Shown: positions 33,418 through 44,079 of the stretch, piece after piece
Layout: each line of letters begins with the position of its first letter
Numbering within the stretch: the stretch's first letter is position 1
Assembly (NCBI GenBank): GCA_963691655.1
Contig: OY829330.1
Location: 930,001 to 994,000, forward strand
Reading direction: 5' to 3'
DNA from: Toxonevra muliebris
Lineage: Eukaryota; Arthropoda; Insecta; Diptera; Pallopteridae
Length of the DNA: 64,000 nucleotides
Notes under the pieces: generated by a model
Databases searched by the model: none
The model's input: only the letters and a program-made list of their open reading frames with translations
What the model was told of the DNA's origin: nothing
Translations under genes and position numbers: made by a program

Positions 33418-34603
33418 ATCTAGATTTTACTGCCGCATCACGTTGGTTTGCTGGACCCAAATTTTTGGTTTTGCCTGAAACTGAATGGCTTGAAACAAAA
33501 ATAATCGAGTCTACTGACAGCGCGCCGGAAGTCATTCATCACATGGAGTTGAGGACAGAAGCTATGACTCCTCTGACGGTTATCTCTCCAGACCATGACC
33601 GATTTAGCAAATGGGGGAAACTGCAAAACACTCAAAGGTATGTGCTAACATTCTTAAAAAATGTAATTAGGTTACCGCCTCAGAGGTTATGTACTGGAAA
33701 CTTATTAATTACTTGGAATATTGCAGACATTGAGCACATCATTATTCGAAACTGCCAGGAAGAAATATGCTATAATGATAAGGTATCTTCGTATGCACGG
33801 CGCCCCTAAGGCGGGACAGTGTTATTTTCAAGATGTCACCATACCTAGATGATTTTGGTCTGCTTAGGGTTAAAGGGAGAATGGATGCTTGCGATGTAGC
33901 TGACAGCATTAAATATCCAATAATCTTGCCACGTAATCACACTGTTACACATTTAATTGCTGACTTCTACCACAGAAGGTTCCACCACCATCACAATTAG
34001 ATAGTGGTAAACGAGTAGCGTCAGCGATTTTGCATTCAAGGACTTAGAATACTTGTAAATGTAAATGTAAAATGTAGCAAAACTCTGTCAGGTTTGTCGC
34101 AATCGACGTGCTGTACCGTGGTCGGCAGGCGCCGAGAAAAACGTTGAGGTGTTCTTTTTACGTGCCGTTTACACTGAAATTACGCACTCATTATCAACTG
34201 ATTCTTTTCTCATGGTTTTTAAACAATTCATCTGTCGCCGTGGAGTGCCAAAACACATACTATCCGCATACTATAACGGCACAAATTTTCAGGGAGCGAG
34301 CTGCATACTTGTTAACGAAATCGAAAAGGTATCAGGTAATGAACTAGAAGACAAATATCCGGTAATTGAATGGTCGCTCATACCGCCAGCTGAGCCACAC
34401 ATGGGCGGGGCATGGGAGCGGATGGTACGCTCTGTGAAATCAGTTCCGTTTGATGTTTTACCTGGAAATATTCTGTGCGAGGACACATTGAGGTCGGTAA
34501 TGGTAGATGTTGAAAACAAAATTAATTCACGACCACTTACATACGTGCCGCTTGAGTCATAGGAAAGTGAGGCGCTCACACCAAACCATTTTATACTTGG
34601 AAG
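33418..34603 (+). pseudogene. BEL/Pao integrase, first part (plus)
   Basis: The frame resumes after the LINE with DFTAASRWFAGPKFLVLPET, then HHMELRTEAMTPLTVI. An integrase N-terminal domain is present in pieces (LRVKGRMD, YPIILPRNH, HLIADFYH). The catalytic core has RRGVPKHILSAYYNGTNF and EPHMGGAWERMVRSVK, then VENKINSRPLTYVPLES. In the usual Ser-Asp-Asn-Gly-Thr-Asn motif the catalytic Asp is replaced by Tyr. A TAG follows at 34559-34561, and a hAT element interrupts at 34612. Confidence 0.88.
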
Positions 34604-34611
34604 CTCTAATG

Positions 34612-35553
34612 CAGTGGTTCTCAAGTGGTGGGGCGCGCCCCCCTGGGAGCCGTATATAGATTTGAAGGGAGACGCGGAGATATTTTAATAAACAAATATT
34701 TTAATACTGTGTAATGCATCGTAATCATAATATTCAGTATTTAACAAAAAAAAAATTCTCTTTTCATTACTTCTCTTCATATTATATGTTAAAACCTACA
34801 ATATGCACCTTTTAGTTTTATATTTTCCATTTCTGACTTAAGGTACGCACACACAGTTGCTATTTCATCGGTACGAATGCGCAACGTATGAGCTTGCACA
34901 CACATCTGCGATGTTGACGCATCGTTTTTTCGAACATTCATAGTTCCCCTCTTTTGTTGTCCCGAAAACGCAAACTGCTGCGTCTCAAATAAAGAAGAGG
35001 AAGTGAAATGAGAAAAAGTGAACAAAAAGAAACAGAAATGTTTGATATTATTTTGTATATTAATACTTTTATTCTAATATTTAACTGGTAAAAATCTCTT
35101 ATATGTTGCAGAAAGAAATGAAAGTCAGCTGTTGCGATTTCAATTGCTAAAAACTATTTATTTAAAAAAAAAATTAAATGTAAAATACCATTTTCAAGGA
35201 ACTTAAGTTCAAATATATTTTAACAGTTTTTTGCCTTTGGTGGGTTTCTCGACTACCTTTAGCATTAAGAATCACTTAAAATAATGCATGATTGACTCGA
35301 TTTATTAATTATTTGGTTAGTTTTTGCTAGCGTATTTATAAATTTACTAGCTTAGTTTGTCTTTGACGCAGACTATCCAGAGCCCCCTCCGAACTACGGA
35401 AAAACTAGAATTTTATCCAGGCAGGTATGATTTAATTTAAAAAATATTAAACCAGCATAAAAAACTGTTGTGTGAAAATAAAAGTAGGGGAAGCGCGGGT
35501 TTGCCACGAATTTGACAAGGGGGGCGTAAGATGAGCATAGTTGAGAACCGCTG
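34612..35553. mobile_element. Non-autonomous hAT element 1 (942 bp) in BEL integrase
   Basis: Terminal inverted repeats CAGTGGTTCTCAA (left) and CAGCGGTTCTCAA (right, read inward) agree at 12 of 13 bases. A perfect 8-bp target duplication CTCTAATG flanks it (34604-34611 and 35554-35561). No transposase ORF is present. Confidence 0.95.
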
Positions 35554-35561
35554 CTCTAATG

Positions 35562-35714
35562 GAATTCCCTCTGGAACCAGTGAAGATAATAGCGTATGGG
35601 CTTTAAGTAGAAATTTTGGAATATCGACTCAAACAGCAGATATGTTTTGGAAACGCTGGGTGCGTGAATATTTACCTACGCTGACCATACGCACCAAATG
35701 GTTCCAGCCACCAC
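35562..35714 (+). pseudogene. BEL/Pao integrase, segment between two hAT elements
   Basis: The reading frame gives SGTSEDNSVWALSRNF, then TADMFWKRWVREYLPTLTIR and TKWFQPP. It is the standard BEL/Pao block following LGSSN and preceding the C-terminal domain. The hAT 2 element starts at 35715. Confidence 0.9.
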
Positions 35715-35789
35715 CAGTGGCGGTTCTAGAATTTGGGTTTGGGGGGGCTAATTTTACTAAATTAAAAGATAAATATCAGACTCACTATC

Positions 35790-36900
35790 GACCAAAACCT
35801 AGACCTAGACCAAAAACTAGTGCAAAAATTTTTTCAAATACAGGTCAAAAATTAGAAGATAACTGGAACAAAACTGAGACCAAAATTCAAACTAAAATCG
35901 GATAGAAATATAGGCGTAAATTTCGACCAAATTTCAAATCGAAGTTCAAACCAAGAAAAGAACCAAATTCATATCAAAAATCTATATCAAAATGAGACCA
36001 AATTCAGATCAAAATCTTGATTTTCTGATGGATTTATATTGTTAAATGATCTATTTTAAGAAAACAATTTGAAGGAAATTTTAATTTCCTTTGAGAAAAA
36101 TTTTGATGAAACAATTTGATACATCTCTATTTTTTGGGTGATTTGTGGTCGAAACAAAAACACGGAAAAAAATTAGATTAAGATAACAGTTGATTTGGAT
36201 AGTACTTTAAACGAATTTTTAAAATATATATTCATATCACTCTTAGTGTTGATATCACTATTAATATCGGCCTGGTTAAATTAAATACGTTCTTTAAGTC
36301 TGTTATACATTACTTAAAATGTAAATATATCTTAATTTGACCAAAAAACCAATACGTTTTAAATTTCAACGCTTTCGGGTACCGGGCAACAACCAGTGAA
36401 AAAAAAACAATGTTCAGACCACAAATCGGGCAAAAATTCCAACAAAAATAGACCAAAATGAGATAAAATTCAGGTCAAAACTCAGACTAAAACCCCAACA
36501 ACTCAGACCAATAGTTAGGCAAATCTTTAGGCCGAAGGACACCAAATACCGAGCGAAAGTAACCCAAAACTCAGACAAAAAACTGGCCGATTTCGAAACG
36601 AAATCCAGTCCAAAATAGTATCAAAATCAAGCCAATCCAGACGAAAATATTAACCACAACTCAAACTAAGAGTTAGATTAAAGCTGAGGCTAAAAAGACG
36701 CCAAATACAAATTAAAAGCAAGCTATAAAGCAAATCTAAATTTTAACCAAACATGGATTAAAACTCAAACCAAATTCAGATTAAAACTCAAACTAAAATA
36801 AAATAAAATTCTGACTTACAATCAAACCAGAATTTAGATAAAAAACGGAAAAGTTAAACCAATATCAGACTGAAATTCAGTGCAAAATTCCATCAAAAAA
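35790..36900 (+). repeat. Degenerate short tandem repeat (CAAAATTCAGAC-like)
   Basis: Variants such as GACCAAAATTCAGATC, CAAAACTCAGAC and CCAAATTTCAAATC recur throughout, with a unit of roughly 10-12 bases, all on one strand and unusually poor in G. Units are too diverged to count. Confidence 0.6.
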
Positions 36901-37520
36901 CTAGACCATTATCAAGGTTTCTAAAAGTAAGACATTTATAAGCTGGCATTGAAATTGTAGATTTAATGTAGTCTGAATGCATTTAATAACATTTTGCACT
37001 GTAACGTGCATCCTATTGGCACGCCCAGCATGGCGGCTAATCAGAATTGATTCAAATATCCGACCTCATTTTAATATTTATATTAAATTATTATTATTAA
37101 AATAAAATATAATATCAAACCCTGGTCTGCAAACGCTATAAAGCAAATCTAAATTTTAACCAAACATGGATTAAAACTCAAACCAAATTCAGATTAAAAT
37201 TCAAACTAAAATAAAATAAAATTCTGACTTACAATCAAACCAGAATTTAGATAAAAAATGGAAAAGTTAAACCAATATCAGACTGAAATTCAGTGCAAAA
37301 TTCCATCCAAAAACTAGACCATTATCAAGGTTTCTAAAAGTAAAACATTTATAAGCTGGCATTGAAATTGTAGTCTGAATGCATGTAATAACCTTTTGCA
37401 CTGTAACGTGCATCCTATTGGCACGCCCAGCATGGCGGCTAATCAGAATTGATTCAAATATCCGACCTCATTTTAATATTTATATTAAATTATTATTATT
37501 AAAATAAAATATAATATAAA
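36722..37520 (+). repeat. Direct duplication of about 390 bp inside hAT 2
   Basis: GCTATAAAGCAAATCTAAAT begins near 36722 and again near 37134. The copies match through GCACGCCCAGCATGGCGGC and TTATTATTATTAAAATAAAA, with a small deletion in the second copy (near 37370). The short spacer CAAACCCTGGTCTGCAAAC joins them. Confidence 0.9.
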
Positions 37521-37712
37521 ATAATATTTTAAATCTTAAAGTTTTTCGTTTGTTGAAAGTATATACTTTTCACGCCTGATGGCTTGTTTTTTGGAAAAAT
37601 CTAAATATTTTTGATTTCTCAAAAACGACTGTTTACTATAAGATTGTCGGGTTCTGGAGGGGAGGGAGGTGGCTTCAATCCCTATAGTCCTGGATACACT
37701 ACTGGCCACCAC

Positions 37713-38002
37713 CTAATCCTATCGCAATTAACGACATAGTTGTCATCGTGGATGAAACCAACAAAAGAAACAGCTGGAAGAGGGGCGTAGTCATCGATCT
37801 GCACCACGGCAGAGATGGTCAAGCACGCAGTGCGGTTGTAAAAATTTCGAATGGGCTCTTCACTCGACCGGTGATAAAGTTGGCCAAATTATATGTAAAG
37901 AGGAAAATTTGCACAAAGCACGAAGTTTACGAGGTGAGAATTTTGACACGCAAAGCCGCAACTACTATCTACATCACCGGCCGAGATATTATGCACTTAT
38001 AA
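37713..38002 (+). pseudogene. BEL/Pao integrase C-terminal domain (plus)
   Basis: VDETNKRNSWKRGVVIDLHH, then GRDGQARSAVVK and TRPVIKLAKLYVKRK, is the BEL/Pao integrase tail. It ends at a TAA (38000-38002). Removal of hAT 2 and one TSD places it directly after TKWFQPP with the expected spacing. Confidence 0.9.
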
Positions 38003-38208
38003 TTACCCAATATTTCCAACCTTGAAAATAAATTTAATCAATTTGGTTTTGGTTGTGACTATGGTCAAGAAATGTAAAATGTAAGTAAATTGTAAACTGA
38101 GTTTTTCTCAAAAAATAAAATAAGAAATTTTGATAGATTTTAGCAACGCCATAAGCCAGCAGCTTAAAATATTTTTTTTTATTTGACTTTTGACAGCCAC
38201 AGCCAACA
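38003..38208 (+). other. 3' region of the plus BEL element
   Basis: Non-coding, AT-rich. It lies between the pol stop and the dispersed repeat that may be its LTR. Confidence 0.4.
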
Positions 38209-38531
38209 GTGTTATTTGAGGTATGTGAAACGAAATGATTATAAAAATGAAAAAAGTTAATTTGAAAATTCAAGATGGAAATTCAATTATCTAGCCGAAG
38301 GCGCTCGATCAAATCGTCGCGCTCTCTTTGACAGATGGTAGGGTTACCATCGGTAAGTATTTTATAGGAACTTAAAGGTAAGTATTTTACAGGGTAAGCA
38401 TAAATTCAATTTTAGTTTTATATACAATGCAAGGTAAGTAAAGGTAAGTATAATTCATAGTTGTAATAATTCATGTTTAAATAAATAGATAAATTCAAGA
38501 TAACTTATAAAAATATTATATAAATTGTATT
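38209..38531 (+). repeat. Dispersed repeat of about 320 bp, copy 2 (possible BEL 3' LTR)
   Basis: Starts TGTTATTTGAGG and ends TATAAATTGTATTG; about 93-95% like 1655-1982 by eye. Its place after a BEL integrase end favours an LTR, but the missing CA end and lack of a partner LTR leave doubt. Confidence 0.55.
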
Positions 38532-38662
38532 GGCTAAAGAGGTTTAACCAGCAATCAACCAAGATTCGCCCTAATGTATTAGAGGCTTCCTCGATTGACT
38601 CTATTGTCCGGAGTTTAGGAACGACGCGAATTCTTTCTTCGACCAGCTCAGCGAACCGTGTC
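38532..38662 (-). pseudogene. LOA LINE linker fragment, part 2
   Basis: Minus-strand frame reads TRFAELVEERIRVVPKL and IEEASNTLGRILVDCW, the linker between endonuclease and RT of a LOA LINE. It continues the fragment at 41187-41760 across the gypsy insertion. Confidence 0.75.
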
Positions 38663-38710
38663 TGTAGTATTCTTAAATGAGTTACTAGTACGTCTGTGCT
38701 CTTTGCCAGA
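38663..38710 (-). repeat. 3' LTR of the gypsy element, start only
   Basis: The first 45 bp match the other LTR with two differences. The sequence then diverges strongly toward 38750, so the LTR is truncated or rearranged. Confidence 0.7.
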
Positions 38711-38754
38711 GAATATACAGAGAATGGAAAGTCTTCCTCTTCGTCCTAATTTTT

Positions 38755-40734
38755 TTAAAAATTTGCGTTTTTTATGTCGCTATAGCGGGCAGACATATAT
38801 ATAAGTTCATATTTACTCAAATCAATAGCTTCTTTTACAGCACAAATTGTTGCGTCCTTTATTGAATCTTCTCCAATTTCCTTTATTTGTAGTTCTTTGG
38901 GTTCTGCGTTAGAAACGATCCAATTAACGTAATGTTCTGCATGCTCTTCAAATGGTGCTTCTTCTAACGATTCATTTAACAGCCTGGACAAAGGGTCTGC
39001 TATGTTGGGTTTGCACTATTTTTAAATAATTTTGCCCATCTTTCGATACGCGCACAAGGTTTGGCCAAAAATAATCTCCAATGGTTTATGGTCGAAAATC
39101 AATTCAAACTCGCGTTCGAAAATGTAATAATACAAGTGCCAAAGCTTCCTTTTCTGTTTGAGCCTATCTCCTTTCAGCGCTAGACAATCTTTTGCTCGCG
39201 TAAATAATGATTCTGCTCTCGTTGTTTTTATTAATTGAATTAAAACAGTGCCCTTGCCAATAGGGCTTGTATCGGTAATAACACGAGCCCGATCAGCTAC
39301 ATCGTAATAGCCTAGCACATTGTTGCTGGTTAATTGCCGCTTTAATTCCTCAAACGCTGCTTTTGTTCTTTGTTCCATATGAATCGCACATCTTTTCGAG
39401 TTAGCTGGCGTAATGGGTAATCAATTGAAGCCTAGCTGGGAATAAATTTCCCAACAAAATTAACGAGTCCCAAAAAACTACGTACCTCTTCTGCCGAGTT
39501 TGGTTTGCGGAAACATTTCACCGCTTTTACTTTGTCAATTGATGGCCGTACTCCGTCAGCAGATAGTCTATGCCCTAAGAAATCAACTTCAGCAACACCA
39601 AAAATACACTTCTTTTCATTCAAGGTCACATTATATTCTTGTAGTCGCCGACATACTCGCTATAATCGAATATCGTGTTCCTCTTCCTTTGCTCCGTGTA
39701 AAAATGTCATCAATAAAATTGCAACTGCCTTCACACCCTCTCAATATCTGTTCCATGATTTTCTGAAAAAGCTCGGGTGCGCAAGTAATGTCAAACATGA
39801 GACAAGTGTATCGAAACAGGCCTCTATTTGTTATAAATGTAGTTATTTCTCGCGAGCTAGCTGAAATTTCAATCTGAAGGAACGCTTGTGCGATATCCAA
39901 ACGTGAGAAAATTCAGCTTTTCCCAAGATGTGGCAAAAAGGCTTCAATGGTCGGTAGCGGATAATGTTCTCATTCAACCGCCTCATTGGCTTGTCTCATG
40001 TTTATACAGATGCGAATATCGTCTTGTTTTGGTACTGGAACCATTAGAGAAATCCATTTGGTTGGACCATCTCAATCTCAATTTTAGCATCGACTCTCAT
40101 CTGTAATGGCACCGGAACTCGACGACACGGTTGGGCCACCGGTTTGACATCAGCTTTTAACGGAATATCGACCATGAAGCCTTCCATCTTGCTCAATTGC
40201 CTCGCCGTTCCATTCTCGTCGATTTGTTCAACATTTTCGCCAATTTTCAATACTTGCAGTGTCTTGCCCCAACAAGAGTTTGGCTCCTTCATTTACGACG
40301 TAAAATGCTGCAATCATCTGTCAACCATTTAATTCGATAACAGCTTCGAATACACCCAACATCGTCAATACTTGACACCCAAATGCTTTGAATGTTTCAT
40401 TACTTTTCTTTTCTCGTTTAATTGTTTGTATATTCTAAGCTTTCAACTTTTCCCTCGTCTTTCAGTCCATGATGTTATATTTAGAATCAGAATGGATAAT
40501 CGATGTTAATATAACGCCGCCAACCTTGCATTGAATTTCGTTTGATGGCTCTGAAGTGTTCACACAAAATAGATCATCGTAATCGTTATTCTCAATCAGT
40601 TGAATCGTTGTGCCTTGCTTTTCTCCATATTGCCTTTTCTCAGCTGGCTCTTGTTTGGAGTTTGCAGCATTCGATTGTCGCTCATGTCGCTGGACATTTT
40701 TAATTTTCGCATGGCCGCCTAAACTACACAGCAA
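38755..40734 (-). pseudogene. Gypsy pol remnant (zinc knuckle, protease, RT, RNase H)
   Basis: From the 5' side, CSLGGHAKIKNVQRHERQSN is a damaged zinc knuckle, and VGGVILTSIIHSDSKYNIMD carries the protease site with His-Ser-Asp-Ser. RT reads MDIAQAFLQIEIS, MFDITCAPELFQKIM and CNFIDDIF, then CIFGVAEVDFLGHRLSADGV and RSFLGLVNFVGKFIPS. RNase H follows with ARVITDTSPIGKGTVLIQL and FELIFDHKPLEIIFG. The last piece, ESLEEAPFEEHAEHYVNWI, is the linker before integrase. There are frameshifts near 39430, 39630 and 40100. Confidence 0.85.
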
Positions 40735-41024
40735 TCATAACCGTTTTTCATGTCTTAATTTTTCGCGAATGAAAAACAACAAAATCGCACAGCTTGGGGA
40801 GCACTAATCATATTTGTGGAACACATATTTACAAAATAAAATTTTATTCACTATTTTCCACGATTCATTACACGATAACTTAAAATTTACGCTCGATCAC
40901 TGTACGGTTTAACCGGCCATTCGCATTAGATTTTTCCACAAGATTTCCTTACCCATTTATGTCAAATTAATTTCCTTGTCTTTTAATCTTCCTTTCTTCC
41001 TTCCTTCTTTTGTCTTTTTTTTAC

Positions 41025-41036
41025 CTCGATCGCCAA
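41025..41036 (-). promoter_or_regulatory. Gypsy primer-binding site
   Basis: Directly inside the LTR the minus strand reads TTGGCGATCGAGG. The TGG start matches a tRNA 3' CCA; which tRNA is used cannot be decided by eye. Confidence 0.55.
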
Positions 41037-41186
41037 TGTAGTATTCTTAAATGAATTACTAGTATGTCTGTGCTCTTGCTGTCTGTATATCGAATGTCTT
41101 TATTTTCCATCCTAGTTCTGACAAAACAATAATAACATTAAATTGATAGTTGTGACAATATAATAGTAATCGATATCGATACTACA
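41037..41186 (-). repeat. 5' LTR of the gypsy element
   Basis: 150 bp, bounded by TGTAGTAT and ATACTACA (8-bp inverted ends), flanked outward by GTGTC. Confidence 0.88.
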
Positions 41187-41760
41187 GTGTCCAATCCGCT
41201 TTTCGAGGATTTCGGCCTGCAGGATCTAATTATAGCTCAGCTACAAGCCGAAATTCTATGTAACGGTGGTCCGAAAGGGAATCATCTCTAAGAACTCGAT
41301 ATCCGGCGATTTGATCAGCCACTATACTGTTTGATAGTGTCAGATCAATCACTTCCTGTCTCCTACTAGTAACAAAAGTCGGACTGGTGTCAACATTTTG
41401 AATTACCAGCCGGGATGACAGAATGAAATCCAACAGCTTATTCTCCCTGAAGTTACACTTGGTGCTCCCCCAGATGGTGTTCTGAGCATTGGCGTCACAG
41501 CTCACTATTAGTCCTAAACCGTTAGATTCCGCGTATCGTACGTTTTCCATCAACTCCCTCGTAGGAGGGGCATAATAGAATCGTAGGGAAGGTAAGCCGA
41601 AACAACAAAAGTCTCCACCACACCTCCCCCATTCGATACTTTATTTTAACTGCAACTGACCGCAGAATTGTCTTAAAGTCGTGCAGTCAACCGCTTTCGT
41701 CACGATCATGCAAGAACGCGGTTGCTAGTTACTTTCTTCGTTTTAGCCGCATTTCAACGA
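41187..41760 (-). pseudogene. LOA LINE endonuclease, part 1
   Basis: The 107-residue open frame (41553-41230) reads MENVRYAESNGLGLIVSCDA, then NAQNTIWGSTKCNFRENKLL, SSRLVIQNVDTSPTFVT and RVLRDDSLSDHRYIEFRL. This is an APE-type endonuclease with its DANAQ and SDHRYI catalytic blocks. Further upstream (to about 41760) VVETFVVSAYLPYDS can be read in another frame. It ends at the gypsy TSD and continues at 38662. Confidence 0.85.
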
Positions 41761-42539
41761 AATAAGTCTGAAAGTAGTTTTTTTTCTCTAGACCCTAGTT
41801 TATATTAAAAAATAAACCTTTTTTTTCTCACATACCCACATCCGATTTCAACTCCAAATCCCAGTTTTTGGGATTTTATGAATAAATTTACTAGTTTGGC
41901 CAAAATAGATCCATTAGAAGAAGAGCTATGACTAACGTGTTAGGCAAAAATTTGCCTTACGTATTTTCCTATAATAGATTCTCAGGCCTAAAAGTCGAGA
42001 AATGCACGGTTATATCTAGATCATGAGCACATAAACCAACGAACTTCAAAAGGCTGTACGAACATCCAACCAAAACTTTTGGTAAAATACTATATAGGGT
42101 TTTTATTGTTAGGTCAAGTACTTTTTAGTCATCATAGTCGATACGCTGGATCCGAAATAATATTGCAGTGTTACAATAATAATTCTGTAGCCAAAAGCGC
42201 ACTCATAGCATCCATTTTCGCCTACAGTGTAATCAAAGTTAAATAACTGTATATTATAGCGTAAAAATAACAATTTGTCAGCATTTTTACCAAGTAATTG
42301 TCATCTATCTTCAAAATGCTTCCTCCAGAACTTAAAAGAATTGCTCCCTTGCAGCACTAGATAGAGGAGCGGTAAGATACTTGGTTGCAATTATTTTTAA
42401 TCAGAAATAAGGACTGTGCTGACAATATTCTTGTGTTTGGTTATTTTTGGCCGAAGCCGAACACCAAATTTGTAGCTGAACCTGGCCGAAACCGAACGTT
42501 CAGTCGAACTCTAATTATTATCCAGCAAATACAAAAAAT
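41761..42539. other. Non-coding stretch
   Basis: No gene seen. Near 42448-42500 there is a run of GCCGAA-type words (GGCCGAAGCCGAAC, GGCCGAAACCGAACG), echoed at 45672-45728 in opposite sense (CTTCGGCTTCGGC). The two could be decayed ends of one element. Confidence 0.35.
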
Positions 42540-42770
42540 AAAACAATTTTGTCACGTTTACTTTATTGTTTATTTTTTTTTTTATGTATATATTTATTTA
42601 ATATTTACAGTTTTTGTTCACGCTTGTTTTTTTTTTGTCCCATTCACATTAGAAACTGGAAATTTTCTGTCAAATTTCATGGAACAATTGGAACAAAATG
42701 TTCGCTTTTCATAATAGCGCAGTTCGAAATGGATCGCACTTGAAAAGGCGGAAATTGAACTCCTTTAATC
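42540..42770 (+). repeat. Dispersed repeat of about 200 bp, copy 1
   Basis: Shares TTTTGT(C/T)ACGTTTAC, TTGTCCCATTCACA, GAAACTGGAAAT, TGTCAAATTTC and CACTTGAA(A/G)AGGCGGAAATTG, in the same order and spacing, with 44808-45000. Confidence 0.8.
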
Positions 42771-43710
42771 GGCCTACTGGTATTTGATAGTCACCCAGAT
42801 TCCTTTACGAATATGCGTAAGTGCAGGGTACTGTCCTATCTGTCCTATCGGAGTACTGTACTATCTTCTCTGCATAACTTGAATGATTCATTAATGTAAT
42901 GTTATACCCAGTTTTGTTAGGTGAAAGTTCAACCTACCTGTTAGAATCCTTGTAATGATTTGAAGACTATTTTTTGACAAATTTATGCGTTTCTCTGAAG
43001 CGTTTTAAATTATAGGTTCCTAATAGTGCCTTAAAATGTTCTAATCCTGGTATGTGTTCCCACTATAATTGGCTTAAATTTTCTTAGGATCACAACATTT
43101 TAATTCCGGTAGTTGTGCTTGAAATTAAGGTATGCACACCTATAAATAGCGTATATTTTCGCTTGAAATATACTATTTTATCTACCCATGGGCTCAGAGT
43201 ATTTCATCCTCAGCCCAGATACTCCTGCAACGGTCCCTTCAGTTGGATAATCGTTTATCTTGAATGTTTTAGATATACCTTCCCATTTCTTTTTATTACT
43301 AAATTCTTTTTTGAATCGTTTTTGAAAACATAACTTTGGCTGCATGGAACAGCATTTATCAAACATCTTTCGATTAAGTAGAGTCGTAGCAACTATGTTT
43401 TCCATGAGAGAATAAATTTTACGAAAATTTTATGTTTGTTAATATCTATTTTGCCATTTTTCTGCCTACCTACTATTGCAGTACAATCGGTAGTACCGCT
43501 CGGTGTAGATAATCATTACAACCATGAACGAAAAGAAATATGAATTTCATAATTGACTTGACACGTGACAGCAATGTTGCCAAGTCTTGGACTTCAAAAT
43601 CTACAAAAACTCCTAAATAAACGCATTTTTGGAAAAAATTTACCAGATGTTATTGATATACCTACAAGTATATACAGTTATTCACATTTCAATAATTTTT
43701 GTTGGAATTT
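42771..43710. other. Non-coding stretch
   Basis: No coding or repeat structure I could name. Contains CTGTCCTATCTGTCCTATCGG and nearby repeats of CTGT(C)CTATC (about 42833-42862). Confidence 0.35.
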
Positions 43711-43895
43711 CGTAAGAAGTTTTACGTCCATTGTACTATATCTTGTGTTCCCTTTTGCTATTCTTTGCATCAACGAGATTTATTAATAAATCTGAGTAGA
43801 TCTTGCTGTGTCAAAGAGCTCAGATGTTCGTCTCTCAACACTCCAGTGCCAAATATACTTACTCTGATCTGGCAGAATGCGGGGCAGACACTAAG
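43711..43895 (-). repeat. LOA LINE 3' UTR fragment
   Basis: About 80% similar by eye to 6006-6145, the 3' UTR of the LOA element, including TTCCCTTTTGCTATTCTTT, ATTTATTAATAAATCT and GGGGCAGACACTAAG. The coding part is missing. Confidence 0.75.
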
Positions 43896-44079
43896 GGCCC
43901 ATTTTGTTATTGTGTGACTTATTCAACTGAGAATAACACTATTGTGACTTCAGGTTAACAGTTTACGGTTTTGAATATTTCGATGCAAAAGATTTTTTAC
44001 AAAATAAATTGATTAAAATACGTTTTCAACCAAAATTTATTTCGTAAATACTTACATTTTACATTACTGCACAAAAACC
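43896..44079. other. Non-coding gap
   Basis: Nothing recognisable. Confidence 0.35.

Larger units (their letters stand above)
35715..37704. mobile_element. hAT-like element 2 (1,990 bp) with degenerate internal repeats
   Basis: Ends are CAGTGGCGGTTCTAGAA (left) and CAGTAGTGTATCCAGGA (right, read inward), both resembling the CAGTGGCGGATCCAGG type of hAT end. The target duplication GCCACCAC is perfect (35707-35714 and 37705-37712). The interior shows no transposase. It is dominated by a degenerate short repeat and a roughly 390-bp direct duplication. Confidence 0.92.
38663..41186 (-). mobile_element. Ty3/gypsy element (Mag-like), internally deleted, inserted in LOA LINE
   Basis: The 5' LTR on the minus strand is 41037-41186 (150 bp, TGTAGTAT...ATACTACA). 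The opposite end at 38663 begins with the same TGTAGTATTCTTAAATGA. A 5-bp duplication GTGTC flanks it (38658-38662 and 41187-41191). Protease, RT and RNase H parts are present; the integrase is absent, so it is internally deleted. The clade is a guess from the protease and RT style. Confidence 0.85.

Noticed and set aside
35790..36900. CRISPR-like array
   Set aside because: Repeats are short, degenerate and contiguous without unique spacers, in a eukaryotic hAT element.
38209..38531. Firm call as BEL LTR
   Set aside because: No CA end, no partner LTR around the plus BEL, and no TSD; left as possible only.
42385..42743. Two plus-strand ORFs with F/Y-rich residues
   Set aside because: They fall in T-rich non-coding repeat sequence; composition alone explains them.
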